Origin: Candidatus Regiella insecticola LSR1
GTDB lineage: Bacteria > Pseudomonadota > Gammaproteobacteria > Enterobacterales > Enterobacteriaceae
Length of the DNA: 57,520 nucleotides
Direction of reading: 5' to 3'
Assembly: GCF_000143625.1 (NCBI RefSeq)
Contig: NZ_GL379590.1
Coordinates: 97,326 to 154,845, forward strand
Positions 48,360 to 57,520 of the stretch are shown piece by piece. The notes beneath the pieces are model-generated. The model was not told the DNA's origin, searched no databases, and saw only the letters and a program-made list of their open reading frames with translations. The first letter of the stretch is position 1. The number at the start of each line of letters is the position of its first letter. Position numbers and translations under genes: made by a program.

Positions 48360-50414
48360 TCACTCCATTACCCATTTTTGCCAAATATCATGGCGGCTTT
48401 TATCCAAATTCAGCAACGCCTGCTGCACCTCCTGCCGCCAGCAAGAGGTCAAGGCTTTACGGCCATTCAAATGACAATGGATTATAATTTCTGCTATTGG
48501 TAATTGCTGTTGTAAATATTGACGTAAAGCAGGTAGTGGCAACAAACTATTTATAAGTAGCCGCTGCAAAGCGGCTCGACTGGCTTCTAGAGGACGAAAA
48601 GCATAAGCAAAACCGGTTAACTCACGCCAATCTTCATCATTAAGTGATCTATCTTCTATTTTATTTATGGGCAAAGGATAGCATTGCCACTGCGGCAACC
48701 AGATCCGATCCCTGACCCATTGTTGTTGTAACGATTGACATAATGTTTTTGCCGCGGTATTCAACGGCAATATCGCCATCGCCGTATAACATCCACTACT
48801 GGCTTCTTTATGACTCCCTATACGAACCAATTTAAAACCACAAGCGTGCCAAAAAGCACTCAACTCATCGGTATAACCAAAACTAACAGACAAAAAATCT
48901 AGCCGCTGAGCAGTCTGTTTTTCAGCCAAGACCATGCGCAATGCAATCCCCCGTCGCCGCCATTTATCCATTACCGCTATTCGACTAATGCGGCGAGAAC
49001 GTAAAATCGGTGCTAACCATTGCCCACTATGCGCCGACAATGATTGAGCGACCAAATTGCCTCGAGGCCTTCGGCGGCCAGCCCAAATGTCGCGCGCCAG
49101 GGTATCTGCTAGCCCCCCTTCATCCACCAGCCATATGGCAGCTACCAGCGTTTCATCGGCCAGCATCGCGGCAAAATGCATTCCTGGGGCATCCATCAAA
49201 CGACGTAAATCAAGCGGGGTCGTCCGATAATGCGCGTTGGACAATAAACCATAAAAATCGGGTAATAAATGTGACTTCTGCCAGGCTTCATTTTGCGCGA
49301 TCCTGATAATTTTCAGTGAGCCCTGCTCACGCTTTTCATCCCCTGTTTTGGATTTAGAAGGATTATTTAATAACAGTGCTTGATCCAATACACGCTCAAG
49401 CGGATCATTGGCTGCCCAACGAATAGGATCAGTGAGAGTTAAATACTGGCAGTGCTTCAGCCTAGCGCAAAATTTAAGCAAAAAACCCTGCCCGGTACCT
49501 TCATAGCCTTGAACCGTAGTAATTAATAGAATGCGCGGAAAATACGCCAGCAGAGCAGATAACAATGGCACAGGAAGCGCAGCAGCTTCATCGATTAGCA
49601 ACCAATCAACCTGCTTAACATCATGCTGACGACAAAAAACCAGCAGCGCATCTGGTGCCCAAAACACCGCTTTTTTAGTGACCTGTTGATACAGTATCTG
49701 CGTTGCCGATTTACTACGGGCGGTGACCCAACAGGTGCCTGGCCATTGTGTCACCAACATGCTTGCCAACGTCGATTTGCCACGCCCTCGCGCCGCCATT
49801 AGCACCCAGACTCCGCTTTCGGCTCGCATTAATCGATCTAAAATAGCCTGTTGCTTTGAAGTCGGCATTCCATCAATGCCGCGGCGAGGCGGCCGAGACT
49901 CTGTTAGCGGAAGGATCGGACAATGCCCCTGATGCCAAAACGCCACCTCGTTATCGGCCAGCAGCTGACGTTGAAAATGATAAATGAAATGGGGTGTAGC
50001 AATCGCCTGCTCCTGCCCACACCACCGTCGACTGTCTTGATCGATAAGCATCGGCCAATGGCTCCACTTCGGCACTAACAATAACAACCAGCTACCCGCC
50101 CGCAACGTCCCTGCTAACACAGCTAACGCCTCTACATCAAATGCGGTAGTGGCATCAAATATTGCGTGCATTTTTTCTTGTCCGAGCAAAGTTTTAGCGG
50201 CGTAAGTAGGAATAATCTTAGTTTGAGCTGATCCCGCTTCACCTATCCATGGCCAATCGCCAGGCAGTAATTGAGCCAAAATCAATGCTTGTTGCTGACA
50301 CCAGCGGCTATCACCGCTGATAACGAGTATACGGCGAATACCTTGCCGTATCATTTGTCGTTGATGGAGGCAAAGCGACGCTGAAAGCGGTGATTTTTCG
50401 CCTATTTTTTCCAT
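48360..50414 (-). CDS. tmcA: tRNA(Met) cytidine acetyltransferase TmcA
   Basis: Forms N4-acetylcytidine at the wobble base of elongator tRNA-Met using acetyl-CoA and ATP. DUF1726-like N-terminal part, helicase-like Walker A ([20 protein letters not shown]) near residue 207, DEAA-type box ([20 protein letters not shown]), then the GNAT acetyltransferase region ([20 protein letters not shown]). 684 aa against 671 in E. coli. The stop at 48360 is 166 bp from the secreted-protein gene; 48194-48359 holds nothing firm beyond a short open frame. Intact. Confidence 0.93.
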   Translation of the reverse strand: MEKIGEKSPLSASLCLHQRQMIRQGIRRILVISGDSRWCQQQALILAQLLPGDWPWIGEAGSAQTKIIPTYAAKTLLGQEKMHAIFDATTAFDVEALAVLAGTLRAGSWLLLLVPKWSHWPMLIDQDSRRWCGQEQAIATPHFIYHFQRQLLADNEVAFWHQGHCPILPLTESRPPRRGIDGMPTSKQQAILDRLMRAESGVWVLMAARGRGKSTLASMLVTQWPGTCWVTARSKSATQILYQQVTKKAVFWAPDALLVFCRQHDVKQVDWLLIDEAAALPVPLLSALLAYFPRILLITTVQGYEGTGQGFLLKFCARLKHCQYLTLTDPIRWAANDPLERVLDQALLLNNPSKSKTGDEKREQGSLKIIRIAQNEAWQKSHLLPDFYGLLSNAHYRTTPLDLRRLMDAPGMHFAAMLADETLVAAIWLVDEGGLADTLARDIWAGRRRPRGNLVAQSLSAHSGQWLAPILRSRRISRIAVMDKWRRRGIALRMVLAEKQTAQRLDFLSVSFGYTDELSAFWHACGFKLVRIGSHKEASSGCYTAMAILPLNTAAKTLCQSLQQQWVRDRIWLPQWQCYPLPINKIEDRSLNDEDWRELTGFAYAFRPLEASRAALQRLLINSLLPLPALRQYLQQQLPIAEIIIHCHLNGRKALTSCWRQEVQQALLNLDKSRHDIWQKWVME

Positions 50415-50438
50415 GTTTTAGTCTGATTCAAAAAAATT

Positions 50439-52694
50439 TCAAACAGGCTCTAACACTTCTATTCGATCAATACGTGTTAATCCCCTTGGCAATAATGAAC
50501 CTTTACTCCCTCGTTTGGCGCTAAATTTTTTTAATTCTTCTGGCTTTAGGGTTAATTTTCGTTTACCTGAATAGAATGTAACCGATGCCTGAACGGATAA
50601 TCTGAGTAGCCACCTTAAATTATCGCTACCTGCCATTCGCTCCTGTTTTGAAATCGATATAATTTTATTCCCTTTTCCTTTCGTTAATCTGGGCAAATCA
50701 GCGGCGGGGAACATCAATATTCTTCCTGCCGTGATTGACAACAACATATCATCGGCTCCGTGCAGTTTTAATGGCGGTAATATTTTGGCATTACTGGGTA
50801 AAGCCATTAATGCTTTACCTGCCCGATTTTTAGTAATCAGATCACTGAAGTGACAAATAAAACCATAACCAGCATCAGAGGATAAGAGTAGCTGTTGATC
50901 GTTATCTGCCATCAATACATATTCGATAACCGCTTCTGTTGATGAGATAAATCGCCCAGTCAGCGGCTCACCCTGCCCTCGAGCAGAAGGTAAAGTCAGT
51001 GGATCAAGAGAATAACTACGACCAGTCGAATCAATAAACACCGCTGGTTGATTACTTTTACCTTGCGCGGCGGTACGAAAGCAATCTCCCGCTTTATAGT
51101 TGAAACCACTGGGGTCAACATCATGCCCTTTAGCGCTACGCACCCATCCCATTTTAGATAACACCACCGTAACCGGCTCAGAAGGCTGGATATCGTGTTC
51201 ATTCATGGCTTTCGCATCATCTCGCTGGATCAGGGGTGAACGACGACAATGGTTTTGTTGATGATGACAAACAGCCGTATCCGCTTGGATCTCTTTTTTA
51301 AGTAATTGGTTAAATGCTGCTTTTGATTCCAATAGCATTTGTAGTTGGGCGAGCTCTTGCTGAAATTCCGCTTCCTCACTGCGCAGCTTTTTCTCTTCTA
51401 ATTTGGCTAACTGACGCAGTTTAAGCTCAAGTATCGCTTCTGTTTGGCTTTCTGAAAGAGAAAAACAGGTTATCAACACTGATTTAGCATCATCTTCTGT
51501 ACGAATAATATCAATCACTTTATCGATGTTTAAAAAAGCTGTCAGTAACCCCTCCAAAATATGCAAACGCCTCTGCACATTGTCTAACCGATAATTTAAA
51601 CGCCGCCGAACCGTATCACAGCGGTAAACCAACCATTCGCTCAGAATAGTTAGTAATCCTTTGACTGATGGGCGATTATCCAACCCTATCATGTTCATAT
51701 TGATGCGATAACTTTTTTCCAGATCAGTGGTAGCAAACAAATGACTCATTACCTGATCTAAATCGATTCTATTGGAGCGTGGAATGATCACCAAACGAGT
51801 CGGATTCTCATGATTAGATTCATCACGTAAATCTTCAATCATCGGTAATTTTTTGCTACGCATTTGACCTGCAATTTGCTCTAACACCTTGGCGCCTGAT
51901 ACTTGATGAGGTAATGCCGTGATAACTACATTAGCCTCTTCTTTGTTCCATATCGCACGCATGCGTATAGAGCCTCGCCCTGTTTGATAAATTTTTTTTA
52001 TTTCATGGCGGGGCGTGATGATTTCAGCATCAGTAGGAAAGTCAGGCCCTTGCACATATTCAAGTAGCTCGTCTAAAGAGGCGTTAGGTTTATCGATCAA
52101 TTGAATAAGCGCTTGAGCAATTTCCTGTACATTGTGAGGGGGAATATCGGTGGCCATGCCAACGGCGATGCCAGTAGTACCATTAAGCAAAATATTAGGT
52201 AATCGAGCGGGTAACATTTTTGGCTCTTGCAAGGTGCCATCAAAATTGGCGATCCAATCCACGGTGCCTTGACTTAATTCAGCCAATAATATTTGCGCAT
52301 ACTTAGATAAACGAGATTCGGTATAACGCATCGCGGCAAAGGATTTAGGATCATCTGGCGCACCCCAGTTTCCCTGACCGTCGATTAACGGATAGCGATA
52401 AGAAAAAGATTGTGCCATCAAAACCATCGCTTCATAACAAGCGCTATCACCATGAGGATGATATTTGCCCAACACATCCCCCACGGTGCGCGCCGATTTT
52501 TTAAATTTTGCACTATTATTCAGACCCAGTTCAGACATGGCATAGACAATCCGGCGCTGTACTGGTTTTAATCCATCGCCGATAAAAGGTAAGGCCCTAT
52601 CCATAATGACGTACATGGAATAATTCAGATAAGCGTTTTCGGTAAAAGTGTGTAGCGCTTGGCTTTCTACAACATCATGAGTTAATGCAGTCAT
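50439..52694 (-). CDS. parC: DNA topoisomerase IV subunit A
   Basis: Decatenates sister chromosomes with ParE. 751 aa against 752 in E. coli. The catalytic Tyr is Tyr124 in [15 protein letters not shown]. The quinolone-determining positions (Ser84 and Glu88 in [12 protein letters not shown]) are wild type. The C-terminal propeller is complete up to [17 protein letters not shown]. One lineage feature is an inserted His/Gln stretch ([16 protein letters not shown]) in the coiled-coil region where enterics have a shorter link. parE is not in the window. It ends 25 bp before the tmcA start, so the two may be co-transcribed. Confidence 0.96.
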   Translation of the reverse strand: MTALTHDVVESQALHTFTENAYLNYSMYVIMDRALPFIGDGLKPVQRRIVYAMSELGLNNSAKFKKSARTVGDVLGKYHPHGDSACYEAMVLMAQSFSYRYPLIDGQGNWGAPDDPKSFAAMRYTESRLSKYAQILLAELSQGTVDWIANFDGTLQEPKMLPARLPNILLNGTTGIAVGMATDIPPHNVQEIAQALIQLIDKPNASLDELLEYVQGPDFPTDAEIITPRHEIKKIYQTGRGSIRMRAIWNKEEANVVITALPHQVSGAKVLEQIAGQMRSKKLPMIEDLRDESNHENPTRLVIIPRSNRIDLDQVMSHLFATTDLEKSYRINMNMIGLDNRPSVKGLLTILSEWLVYRCDTVRRRLNYRLDNVQRRLHILEGLLTAFLNIDKVIDIIRTEDDAKSVLITCFSLSESQTEAILELKLRQLAKLEEKKLRSEEAEFQQELAQLQMLLESKAAFNQLLKKEIQADTAVCHHQQNHCRRSPLIQRDDAKAMNEHDIQPSEPVTVVLSKMGWVRSAKGHDVDPSGFNYKAGDCFRTAAQGKSNQPAVFIDSTGRSYSLDPLTLPSARGQGEPLTGRFISSTEAVIEYVLMADNDQQLLLSSDAGYGFICHFSDLITKNRAGKALMALPSNAKILPPLKLHGADDMLLSITAGRILMFPAADLPRLTKGKGNKIISISKQERMAGSDNLRWLLRLSVQASVTFYSGKRKLTLKPEELKKFSAKRGSKGSLLPRGLTRIDRIEVLEPV

Positions 52695-52761
52695 TACTTT
52701 ATTATCCTTATTTTCTGACTCATATCAGGGATCATAACTTATCTACTCGATGGCTGTCACA

Positions 52762-52888
52762 ATATACCCTTCGCCTTTGAAGCCGCCGCGTTGTTGGCTG
52801 CGGGTGTTCGCCGAATCACGTAGTATGTCTACGCTCATCGGTCTCATACCCTGGCTGCCTAGCGGCAACTTCAAAGGCGAAGGGTATA
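52762..52888. repeat. R1 hairpin repeat (full, best copy)
   Basis: 127 bp: TATACCCTTCGCCTTTGAAG, GCCGCGTTGTTGGCTGCGGG, GTTCGCCGAATCACGTAGTA, GCTCATCGGTCTCATACCCT, ending ACTTCAAAGGCGAAGGGTAT plus A. The ends form a 20-bp perfect inverted repeat. Confidence 0.9.
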
Positions 52889-52995
52889 CAGAACACAACT
52901 TCATTTTATATTTGCCTAAAAAGAGAACAACCAAGCGTCTTAAGCAGAAAAATTCGTTGACGGCGCAACTGCAATAGGGTTTAATTCGCCCCGTT

Positions 52996-53071
52996 GCCCG
53001 GATAGCTCAGTCGGTGGAGCAGAGGATTGAAAATCCTCGTGTCCTTGGTTCGATTCCGAGTCCGGGCACCA
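52996..53071 (+). tRNA. pheX: tRNA-Phe (anticodon GAA)
   Basis: 76-nt cloverleaf. Acceptor GCCCGGA pairs with TCCGGGC, D arm AGCTCAGTCGGTGGAGC, anticodon loop TTGAAAA reads GAA, T arm GGTTCGATTCC, CCA encoded. It is the insertion site of the island that follows. Confidence 0.97.
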
Positions 53072-53114
53072 AATATTATATCGGTTAGTATCTTTTACTG
53101 ACTGTAGTTTTAAA

Positions 53115-53149
53115 GAAACCCGCCTTCTAAATGAGTTTGCGGGTTTTTT
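53115..53149 (+). terminator. Rho-independent terminator after tRNA-Phe
   Basis: GAAACCCGC pairs with GCGGGTTTTTTG across TTCTAAATGAGTTT. The same hairpin and following TTGCCTGTT follow tRNA-Ala at 10333. Confidence 0.85.
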
Positions 53150-53196
53150 GTTGCCTGTTATCTTTCGGTGTGGCATGGTTATACTCTGTTTTTTAG

Positions 53197-53253
53197 GGAC
53201 TAGATTTGGGACTCTATCTTTTAGTGCCCAAAATAAGTAGTCCCATAGTCCTA
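53197..53253 (+). promoter_or_regulatory. Possible integrase arm-type sites / int promoter region
   Basis: Repeated GGGACT (GGGACTAGATTTGGGACTCT) and inverted AGTCCCATAGTCC lie just upstream of int. The tRNA-Ala island has the same arrangement at about 10420-10475 (GGACTACATAAGGGACTC, AATCCCATAGTCC). Confidence 0.55.
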
Positions 53254-53268
53254 TTAATGGTGATTAAT

Positions 53269-54415
53269 ATGGCGATACAAGTAAAGCCTCTAACCAATAC
53301 CGAAGTGAAAGCAGCAAAGGCAGTCAACAAAGATTTATCTTTGTATGATGGCGGTGGATTGCTGCTGTTTGTTAAATTATCAGGCGTTAAAACGTGGCGT
53401 CTACGCTACTATCATCCCTCAACGAAAAAGCGAACAACCTTAACGCTAGGACATTACCCCGCTTTATCTCTGGCAGAAGCCAGACGTGTACGAGAGGAGA
53501 TAAGAGCACTCTTGGCACAAGGGATCGACCCGCAGGAGCAACAAAGACAGCAGCAAGAGAAAGAAAAGGCATCTAATAACAATACTTTTGCTAAAATCAC
53601 TGCCGATTGGTTTGCAGTAAAAAAATCAAAAGGGTTAACCAAAGATACACCTAATAATATATGGAGATCACTGGAAAAGAACATCTTCCCTTACGTGGAA
53701 GGGATTTCTATCAATAATCTAACCGCACAAACATTTATACAAGCCATGCAACCTATTCGTGCCAGTGGTCGATTAGAAACAGTACGACGGGTTACGATGC
53801 GTATTAATGAAGTAATGAACTATGCCGTTAATGCAGGGTTGATACAGGCAAACCCTGCTACGAAGATCAGCCAGGTCTTTGAAAATCCAGTAGTAACGCA
53901 CATGCCTACAATTAGGCCGGAAAAACTGCCAGAACTCATGCGTACACTGTCTATTGCCAATATAGAGTTACAAACCAGACTGGTGATAGAATTTCAATTA
54001 CTGACAATCACCAGACCATCAGAAGCCGCTACCGCTCGTTGGGATGAAATCAATCTGATTGATAAAATATGGACAATTCCAGCCGGTCGGATGAAAATGG
54101 CGCCGGGAACATGTTGTGCCGCTCTCTCCCCAATCACTGGCGGTATTAGAAGCGATGAAACCGATCAGTGCACGCCAGCCTTACGTGTTCCCCTCATTCA
54201 AAAATCCATTAAAACCAATGAATAGTGCAACAGCGAACATGGCTCTACGCCGTATGGGGTACAAGAACATATTAGTGGCACATGGATTTAGATCTATTGC
54301 CAGTACAACTCTCAATGAGAAAGGGTTTGCTCCAGATGTAATTGAAGCAGCATTGGCACATGTTGATACAAACAAAGTACGTAGTGCCTATAACCGCAGC
54401 ACTTTCTTTTATTGA
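53269..54415 (+). pseudogene. P4-type tyrosine integrase (one-base frameshift)
   Basis: Integrase of the tRNA-Phe island. The arm-binding domain (MAIQVKPLTNTEVKAAKAVN) and core domain are intact. The catalytic domain begins FQLLTITRPSEAATARWDEI with the catalytic Arg. An extra G at about 54099 then shifts the frame after RMKM; removing it gives MRREHVVPLSPQSLA, the normal family sequence. The remainder (LVAHGFRSIASTTLNEKGF with His-x-x-Arg, AALAHVDTNKVRSAYNRS with the presumed catalytic Tyr) is in the second frame and stops soon after. Start at 53269 after ATTAATGGTGATTAAT. Apart from the indel all catalytic residues are present. Confidence 0.88.
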
Positions 54416-54470
54416 TAGGGTAATTATTATCTTGAGTACATAATACTCCTGTTAAATATTCATCAATACG

Positions 54471-54526
54471 GACTGATATACTTTTTTTTGGGGCATTAAA
54501 GTGTCAAAAAATGAAGGATATCAGTC
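54471..54526. repeat. Inverted repeat GACTGATAT / ATATCAGTC
   Basis: Two 9-bp arms, 38 bp apart, bracket a T8/G4 stretch in the gap between int and the next small gene. They could be an operator or a site for the excisionase; the role is unknown. Confidence 0.5.
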
Positions 54527-54547
54527 AATCATGAGAGGCATTAATTA

Positions 54548-54706
54548 ATGAACGATTCATTTCTTGACGAATACGCCGAGTTTGCTTATATGGATTTGCA
54601 TGCTGTGTTAAACACTTTTATCACTGAAGATTATTTAAACCATTGTGAAGCGCATTCCTACCTGTGCCGCCTCCTTAACGGCAGCACGGGTCTCTCTCCC
54701 CGATAA
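54548..54706 (+). CDS. Small island protein (52 aa), unknown
   Basis: MNDSFLDEYAEFAYMDLHAV... acidic and Tyr/Leu-rich. No family recognised. ATG at 54548 after GAGAGGCATTAATTA. Position after int and before other small genes fits a P4-like island gene. The short length makes the call tentative. Confidence 0.4.
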   Translation: MNDSFLDEYAEFAYMDLHAVLNTFITEDYLNHCEAHSYLCRLLNGSTGLSPR

Positions 54707-54739
54707 AAATCTATCGTAAGCCTCTCAATCCCCTACCTT

Positions 54740-55114
54740 TTGATGACTATCAAGCACTGCCCCCTCGAAACCGCCTCGGTTATACAAGCATTGCGAAAGG
54801 CTGCTGTTTGTAATACCGAATACAACTTTACTCTCTTCTATTTACAGCGACAGGCGTTAATCCATCGACTCAAAACGACCGGCAAGCCGGTTCCTAACGC
54901 CCTCATAACCAAAAATAGCCACAACGGTCGACTCTCTCTCGCTTGCAAAATAGCCATTATTACGCTGTACGAAAAAACACATGGAAAGATTTCAGCCAAT
55001 TATACGCAAGCGGCCAACATCTTGTCAGCTTATGCGCTTGAAGCGGGCTGTAATCACAAATTCAATAAAGACACGCTTAAAAACTGGTACGAAGCCGTCA
55101 AAGACAACCTATAA
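54740..55114 (+). CDS. Hypothetical island protein (124 aa)
   Basis: I do not recognise the family. It is helical and basic (LQRQALIHRLKTTGKP, HNGRLSLACKIAIITLYEKT, KDTLKNWYEAVKDNL), with no signal or membrane segment. The pattern looks like a small nucleic-acid-binding protein. Neighbouring AlpA and repressor genes fit a satellite-phage or island module. Confidence 0.5.
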   Translation: MMTIKHCPLETASVIQALRKAAVCNTEYNFTLFYLQRQALIHRLKTTGKPVPNALITKNSHNGRLSLACKIAIITLYEKTHGKISANYTQAANILSAYALEAGCNHKFNKDTLKNWYEAVKDNL

Positions 55115-55242
55115 AAAATGTCTGACCGCTAATTAAGAGACGAGGGGGCTAAATTAGCCCCCCATTTCTTTCTATCTGTTAAAAAAAGATCAATCATCTT
55201 TTCCTCTGCGGGGCATCCCGTTTACTCAAGGAAAAAAGAGCA

Positions 55243-55458
55243 ATGTCAATGTTAAATCGTAAAATTTTATTGAGAAAGGAAGTGAAGTCCATTCTGCGTA
55301 TTGCCTCCGACAGCGCTTTAGATGAAATGTGGAAAAAACATGATTTCCCTAATCCAATCCGCATTGGCATTCGTCGTATAGGGTGGTATGCCGATGAGAT
55401 GGAAGGCTGGCTAAGGGGGCGTGATGAAGAGCGTTTATCCAGGGAGATCGCGTCATGA
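55243..55458 (+). CDS. AlpA-family prophage regulator
   Basis: 71 aa with the AlpA-type helix-turn-helix: ILLRKEVKSILRIASDSALD, then FPNPIRIGIRRIGWYADEME and GWLRGRDEERL. AlpA relatives activate excision or integrase genes of P4-like islands. The start at 55243 is uncertain; MLNRKILL at 55249 is equally good. The stop overlaps the ATG of the next gene (ATGA). Confidence 0.82.
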   Translation: MSMLNRKILLRKEVKSILRIASDSALDEMWKKHDFPNPIRIGIRRIGWYADEMEGWLRGRDEERLSREIAS

Positions 55459-55669
55459 AACAGTCACAAATCAGCATTGAAAGTTATCACAAATTAAATC
55501 GGGCTAAAATCTATTGCACTTTTTGCATTTGGATCTGATACAAAAAGACATCAATGGAATGCAGCAATTTGTTCTTCCCCCTATCGTAAGTTATATCGCC
55601 GATGATCTCTGTTGGGTACTGAGTGAATTAAAACAGCAAGGTTTTTGTGATCACGTTCTCAAAAAGTAA
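55455..55669 (+). pseudogene. Small island gene with a frameshift
   Basis: The first frame (MKQSQISIESYHKLNRAKIY) stops at a TGA near 55535. From about 55515 another frame reads LHFLHLDLIQKDINGMQQFV, then PPIVSYIADDLCWVLSELKQ to a TAA at 55669. Together they would be one protein of about 70 residues. No family recognised. Confidence 0.45.
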
Positions 55670-55719
55670 AAATTATTGAGGTTCTTTTACCTGCTCAGAC
55701 TGAGCCGAATGGCAGCGGG

Positions 55720-56295
55720 TTATTGATACCGTTTTCTATTGAGGTCAGACTGAGTAGGTCGCTGTTGAAACACAAACTGCTTGGCTGTTCCATTCGCTGA
55801 CTCATTCGGTTGTAACTTTATCTCAAAAGATAGGGCTTCACCACGTGTTGAAAACTGCTTTCGTACAGGATACCCTCATTGGAGTAGCGCTCGTCGATCC
55901 ATTTACCGGAAGGTCATTTACCAACTGCCATTATTTTTGTTTACCTAATGCACGAGTCACGATAGCTTCAGTCTTATCTAGTACTTTAAGTAAGTCATTG
56001 ACCTTATATGTCGAAGAAACTGTAATTTTTTGCTGGTCATTTTAATACATATTAATCTCAGTTTTCTCATTCTTGCCTAAAAAACCAGCTATTGCATCAC
56101 ATTCAAATTTAACTCATTAATTTTGAATGTGATGCTCTTTTTATCGTCCTGCCCTTCAGAAAAACGCATTATTGTATCTATTTTAATCCCTTGTTTTTCC
56201 AGCTCAGATACGAGATCATTGTTACAATTAGGTTTAGCGTAAAGGGTAATCGGGTAATCATTTTTATGCGGCTCATCTTCTGTAGTGCCTCATCC
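55720..56295 (-). pseudogene. Degenerate gene(s) on the minus strand, unidentified
   Basis: Three stretches with protein-like composition lie in broken frames. From 56295 down: PITLYAKPNCNNDLVSELEK, GIKIDTIMRFSEGQDDKKSI. Then AGFLGKNEKTEINMY, an in-frame stop, DQQKITVSSTYKVNDLLKVL ending RALGKQK at 55931. Then GKWIDERYSNEGILY, a frameshift, RKQFSTRGEALSFEIKLQPN ending RKRYQ at 55720. The first has a thioredoxin-like PxC pattern; family unknown. The stops and shifts show long-standing decay. The plus-strand open frames here (for example near 56191) are likely shadows. Confidence 0.45.
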
Positions 56296-56477
56296 TTAAT
56301 TCAACGATTCAAGCTAGTATTTTTATACTTACTGATTGCTATTAATATTCTTCTCGGGAAATATACCACGGTAACTTTTGGCCGTTTTTCAACCGTCACT
56401 GACCTTAAAAAAGGTCAGTCTTTCATCATTCTGCTTAATGATGAAATACAACCTCCATGCTAAAAGAATATCAAACT

Positions 56478-56600
56478 AATTAGCTTTTTTTACAGGCTCC
56501 GATTTCGTGAACGCAGCGCCAACCGCCTGTACTTTTAAGCGTGCCGCCTCATCCAGCCAAGGCCGCTTTTTTTAAGTACATTGCACCGGGTGTCGAGCAT
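56478..56600 (-). pseudogene. Small decayed gene end
   Basis: On the minus strand PWLDEAARLKVQAVGAAFTK and SEPVKKAN precede a TAG. Upstream the sequence changes frame more than once (MYLKKAALAG in another). No family recognised. The rest of 56464-56692 contains nothing I can assign. Confidence 0.3.
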
Positions 56601-56692
56601 TTTTCTCATAATTTACCTGCGTTGTAGCTATTCCAGTTGTGCAATACGCTCGGCAAAAAATCTATTTATTTTAGTAAGATGAACATGAAAAA

Positions 56693-56992
56693 CTAATCCA
56701 TTTTTCTGTCGGGATCGCTAAACTTTTCCTCTTCTTGCTTATAGTGTGCAAGAGCCGGGGCGATTTGTCCTGATTCTGGAGCGATAGAATTAGTTATCAA
56801 CCATAACGCATATTTTTTAAAGCGGACATGATTAACTATTTTATCAATAACACTAATTCCAACATCTCTTTGGCCAGTTTCGTAGTTTCTTATTGCTCCA
56901 AGGCTCACACCAGTTTCACTTGCAAATTGTGGCTGGGTTAAACCTTCAACAGTACGAATTTTTTTTAATTTTTCCCCATAATGGCTTGACAT
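56693..56992 (-). CDS. XRE-family prophage repressor-like regulator
   Basis: 99 aa from the ATG at 56992 (MSSHYGEKLKKIRTVEGLTQ), chosen for the AGGAG two to three bases before ATC-ATG; a longer form from 57031 is possible. The helix-turn-helix is TQPQFASETGVSLGAIRNYE, then TGQRDVGISVIDKIV. It is divergent from the regulator at 57089, the classic repressor/Cox-CII layout. Two 17-bp repeats between the genes are likely operators, one of which overlaps its own ribosome binding site. Confidence 0.85.
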   Translation of the reverse strand: MSSHYGEKLKKIRTVEGLTQPQFASETGVSLGAIRNYETGQRDVGISVIDKIVNHVRFKKYALWLITNSIAPESGQIAPALAHYKQEEEKFSDPDRKMD

Positions 56993-56993
56993 G

Positions 56994-57010
56994 ATCTTCT
57001 CCTGAGGATT
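56994..57010. promoter_or_regulatory. Putative repressor operator 1
   Basis: ATCTTC-TCCT-GAGGATT, near-palindromic, covering the Shine-Dalgarno region of the repressor. Confidence 0.6.
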
Positions 57011-57023
57011 ATTATCTACAAAC

Positions 57024-57040
57024 ATCTTCAAAAGAGGATT
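57024..57040. promoter_or_regulatory. Putative repressor operator 2
   Basis: ATCTTC-AAAA-GAGGATT, the same half-sites as operator 1, exactly 30 bp away (about three helical turns). Confidence 0.6.
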
Positions 57041-57088
57041 TTTAGAAGTAATCTAAATAATTTTAAACCAATCCAGTAAGGATAACTC

Positions 57089-57445
57089 ATGGAAGCAGTG
57101 CAACAAAATAGACCATTGGAAAGTGAATTGATCCGCGCTCCAAAATCAAAAGAAGGTATTGTTTCATTGACGCAAAGGAATCCGCATCCTTCCATCGCTA
57201 GTGCTATGGAGTTATCTCTTTCTTATTTAACAGCAAATAATATCAGGCCAAGCATGACACTTAGTGAGTATGCAAAGTTTACTGGCATGGAATTAAGACA
57301 AGTTCAAAGTGATGCTGAGCGTAACTACCTCCCATTATTGAAACGCACGATAAACAATCGAAGAGAATTAAAACGTATCAATATGGTAGCTCTTTATGCA
57401 ATCCCTGTTATCGAGTGTTTTGATACCATCGAAAAGCGCGTTTGA
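57089..57445 (+). CDS. Prophage regulator (Cox/CII-like DNA-binding protein)
   Basis: 118 aa. The C-terminal two thirds resemble P2-type Cox and MerR-like winged helices: MTLSEYAKFTGMELRQVQSD and AERNYLPLLKRTINNRRELK. The N-terminus is a polar linker. The ATG follows AGTAAGGATAACTC. It is divergent from the repressor and is the likely first gene of the early operon of the island; its stop is 8 bp from the next start. Confidence 0.6.
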   Translation: MEAVQQNRPLESELIRAPKSKEGIVSLTQRNPHPSIASAMELSLSYLTANNIRPSMTLSEYAKFTGMELRQVQSDAERNYLPLLKRTINNRRELKRINMVALYAIPVIECFDTIEKRV

Positions 57446-57453
57446 GGGAATAT

Positions 57454-57520
57454 ATGACACACCCCCCTACTTCCATAAGTCGTCATTCCAAAGCATACCG
57501 TGGGTTTACCATTACCTACT
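57454..57520 (+). CDS. Start of a further prophage/island gene (partial)
   Basis: MTHPPTSISRHSKAYRGFTI... runs off the window. ATG at 57454 after TTGAGGGAATAT, eight bases past the preceding stop. No family can be assigned from 22 residues. Confidence 0.5.
   Translation, partial: MTHPPTSISRHSKAYRGFTITY

Noticed and set aside
50950..51300. Insertion in ParC as a sign of inactivation
   Set aside because: The His/Gln stretch is short and in a variable region; all catalytic and propeller motifs are intact.
56191..56463. 90-codon plus-strand frame with a hydrophobic stretch
   Set aside because: It lies opposite better minus-strand protein remnants and its hydrophobicity follows from their codons read backwards.

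Overview
The window looks like the chromosome of an insect-associated Enterobacterales symbiont in genome decay. Core genes most resemble those of Yersinia and other enterics (djlA / lptD-surA-pdxA-rsmA-apaH order, tyrS, miaB, radA, ppk, tmcA, parC). They sit among near-identical insertion sequences, short hairpin repeats, prophage and island fragments, and frameshifted genes. A type III secretion chaperone, fimbrial remnants and heavy IS load fit a facultative aphid symbiont such as Candidatus Regiella or Hamiltonella. That assignment is inference from gene content; there is no 16S in the window.

Layout. 1-7.4 kb: a type III chaperone and candidate effector, an O-antigen ligase with an 11-G tract, tyrS, and a decayed fimbrial usher with a pilin-like gene. 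7.5-11.6 kb: miaB between two inverted IS5-family copies, tRNA-Ala, and a dead P4-type integrase. 11.6-19.9 kb: frameshifted comM, a mosaic of hairpin repeats, an orphan membrane protein, two duplicated pilin-like genes (one hit by an IS), modA without modBC, pgl, and a phosphopantetheinyl transferase. 19.9-25.3 kb: mobile debris (IS5, IS630, IS3, ISAs1), P2-like tail genes R and S, and a VapBC-like toxin-antitoxin pair. 25.3-28.3 kb: an unusual operon of a ketoacyl-synthase remnant, NAD epimerase, metallo-beta-lactamase-fold hydrolase and F390-synthetase-like adenylating enzyme. 28.3-32.4 kb: cydAB ruined by two IS insertions and a frameshift. 32.5-53 kb: mostly intact core genes separated by hairpin repeats, plus an orphan lambdoid Q antiterminator. 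53-57.5 kb: tRNA-Phe with an inserted island (integrase, AlpA, repressor, operator repeats, CII/Cox-like regulator) that runs off the end.

Six copies of IS5-family elements of two types are present. Five are 909-910 bp with TA flanks, and one is 860 bp with a TATA duplication. Four families of non-coding hairpin repeats (called R1-R4 here) fill most intergenic gaps. R1-R3 begin and end with TATA. R4 has ends resembling the 909-bp IS and is probably a MITE (a non-autonomous element) of that group. Several repeats have become functional gene parts. They supply the stop codons of waaL, radA and pdxA and the ribosome binding site of the phosphopantetheinyl transferase.

Functional picture: translation, repair and envelope assembly (lptD, surA) are kept. 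Cytochrome bd oxidase, molybdate uptake (at this locus), fimbrial export, comM and apaG are lost or broken.
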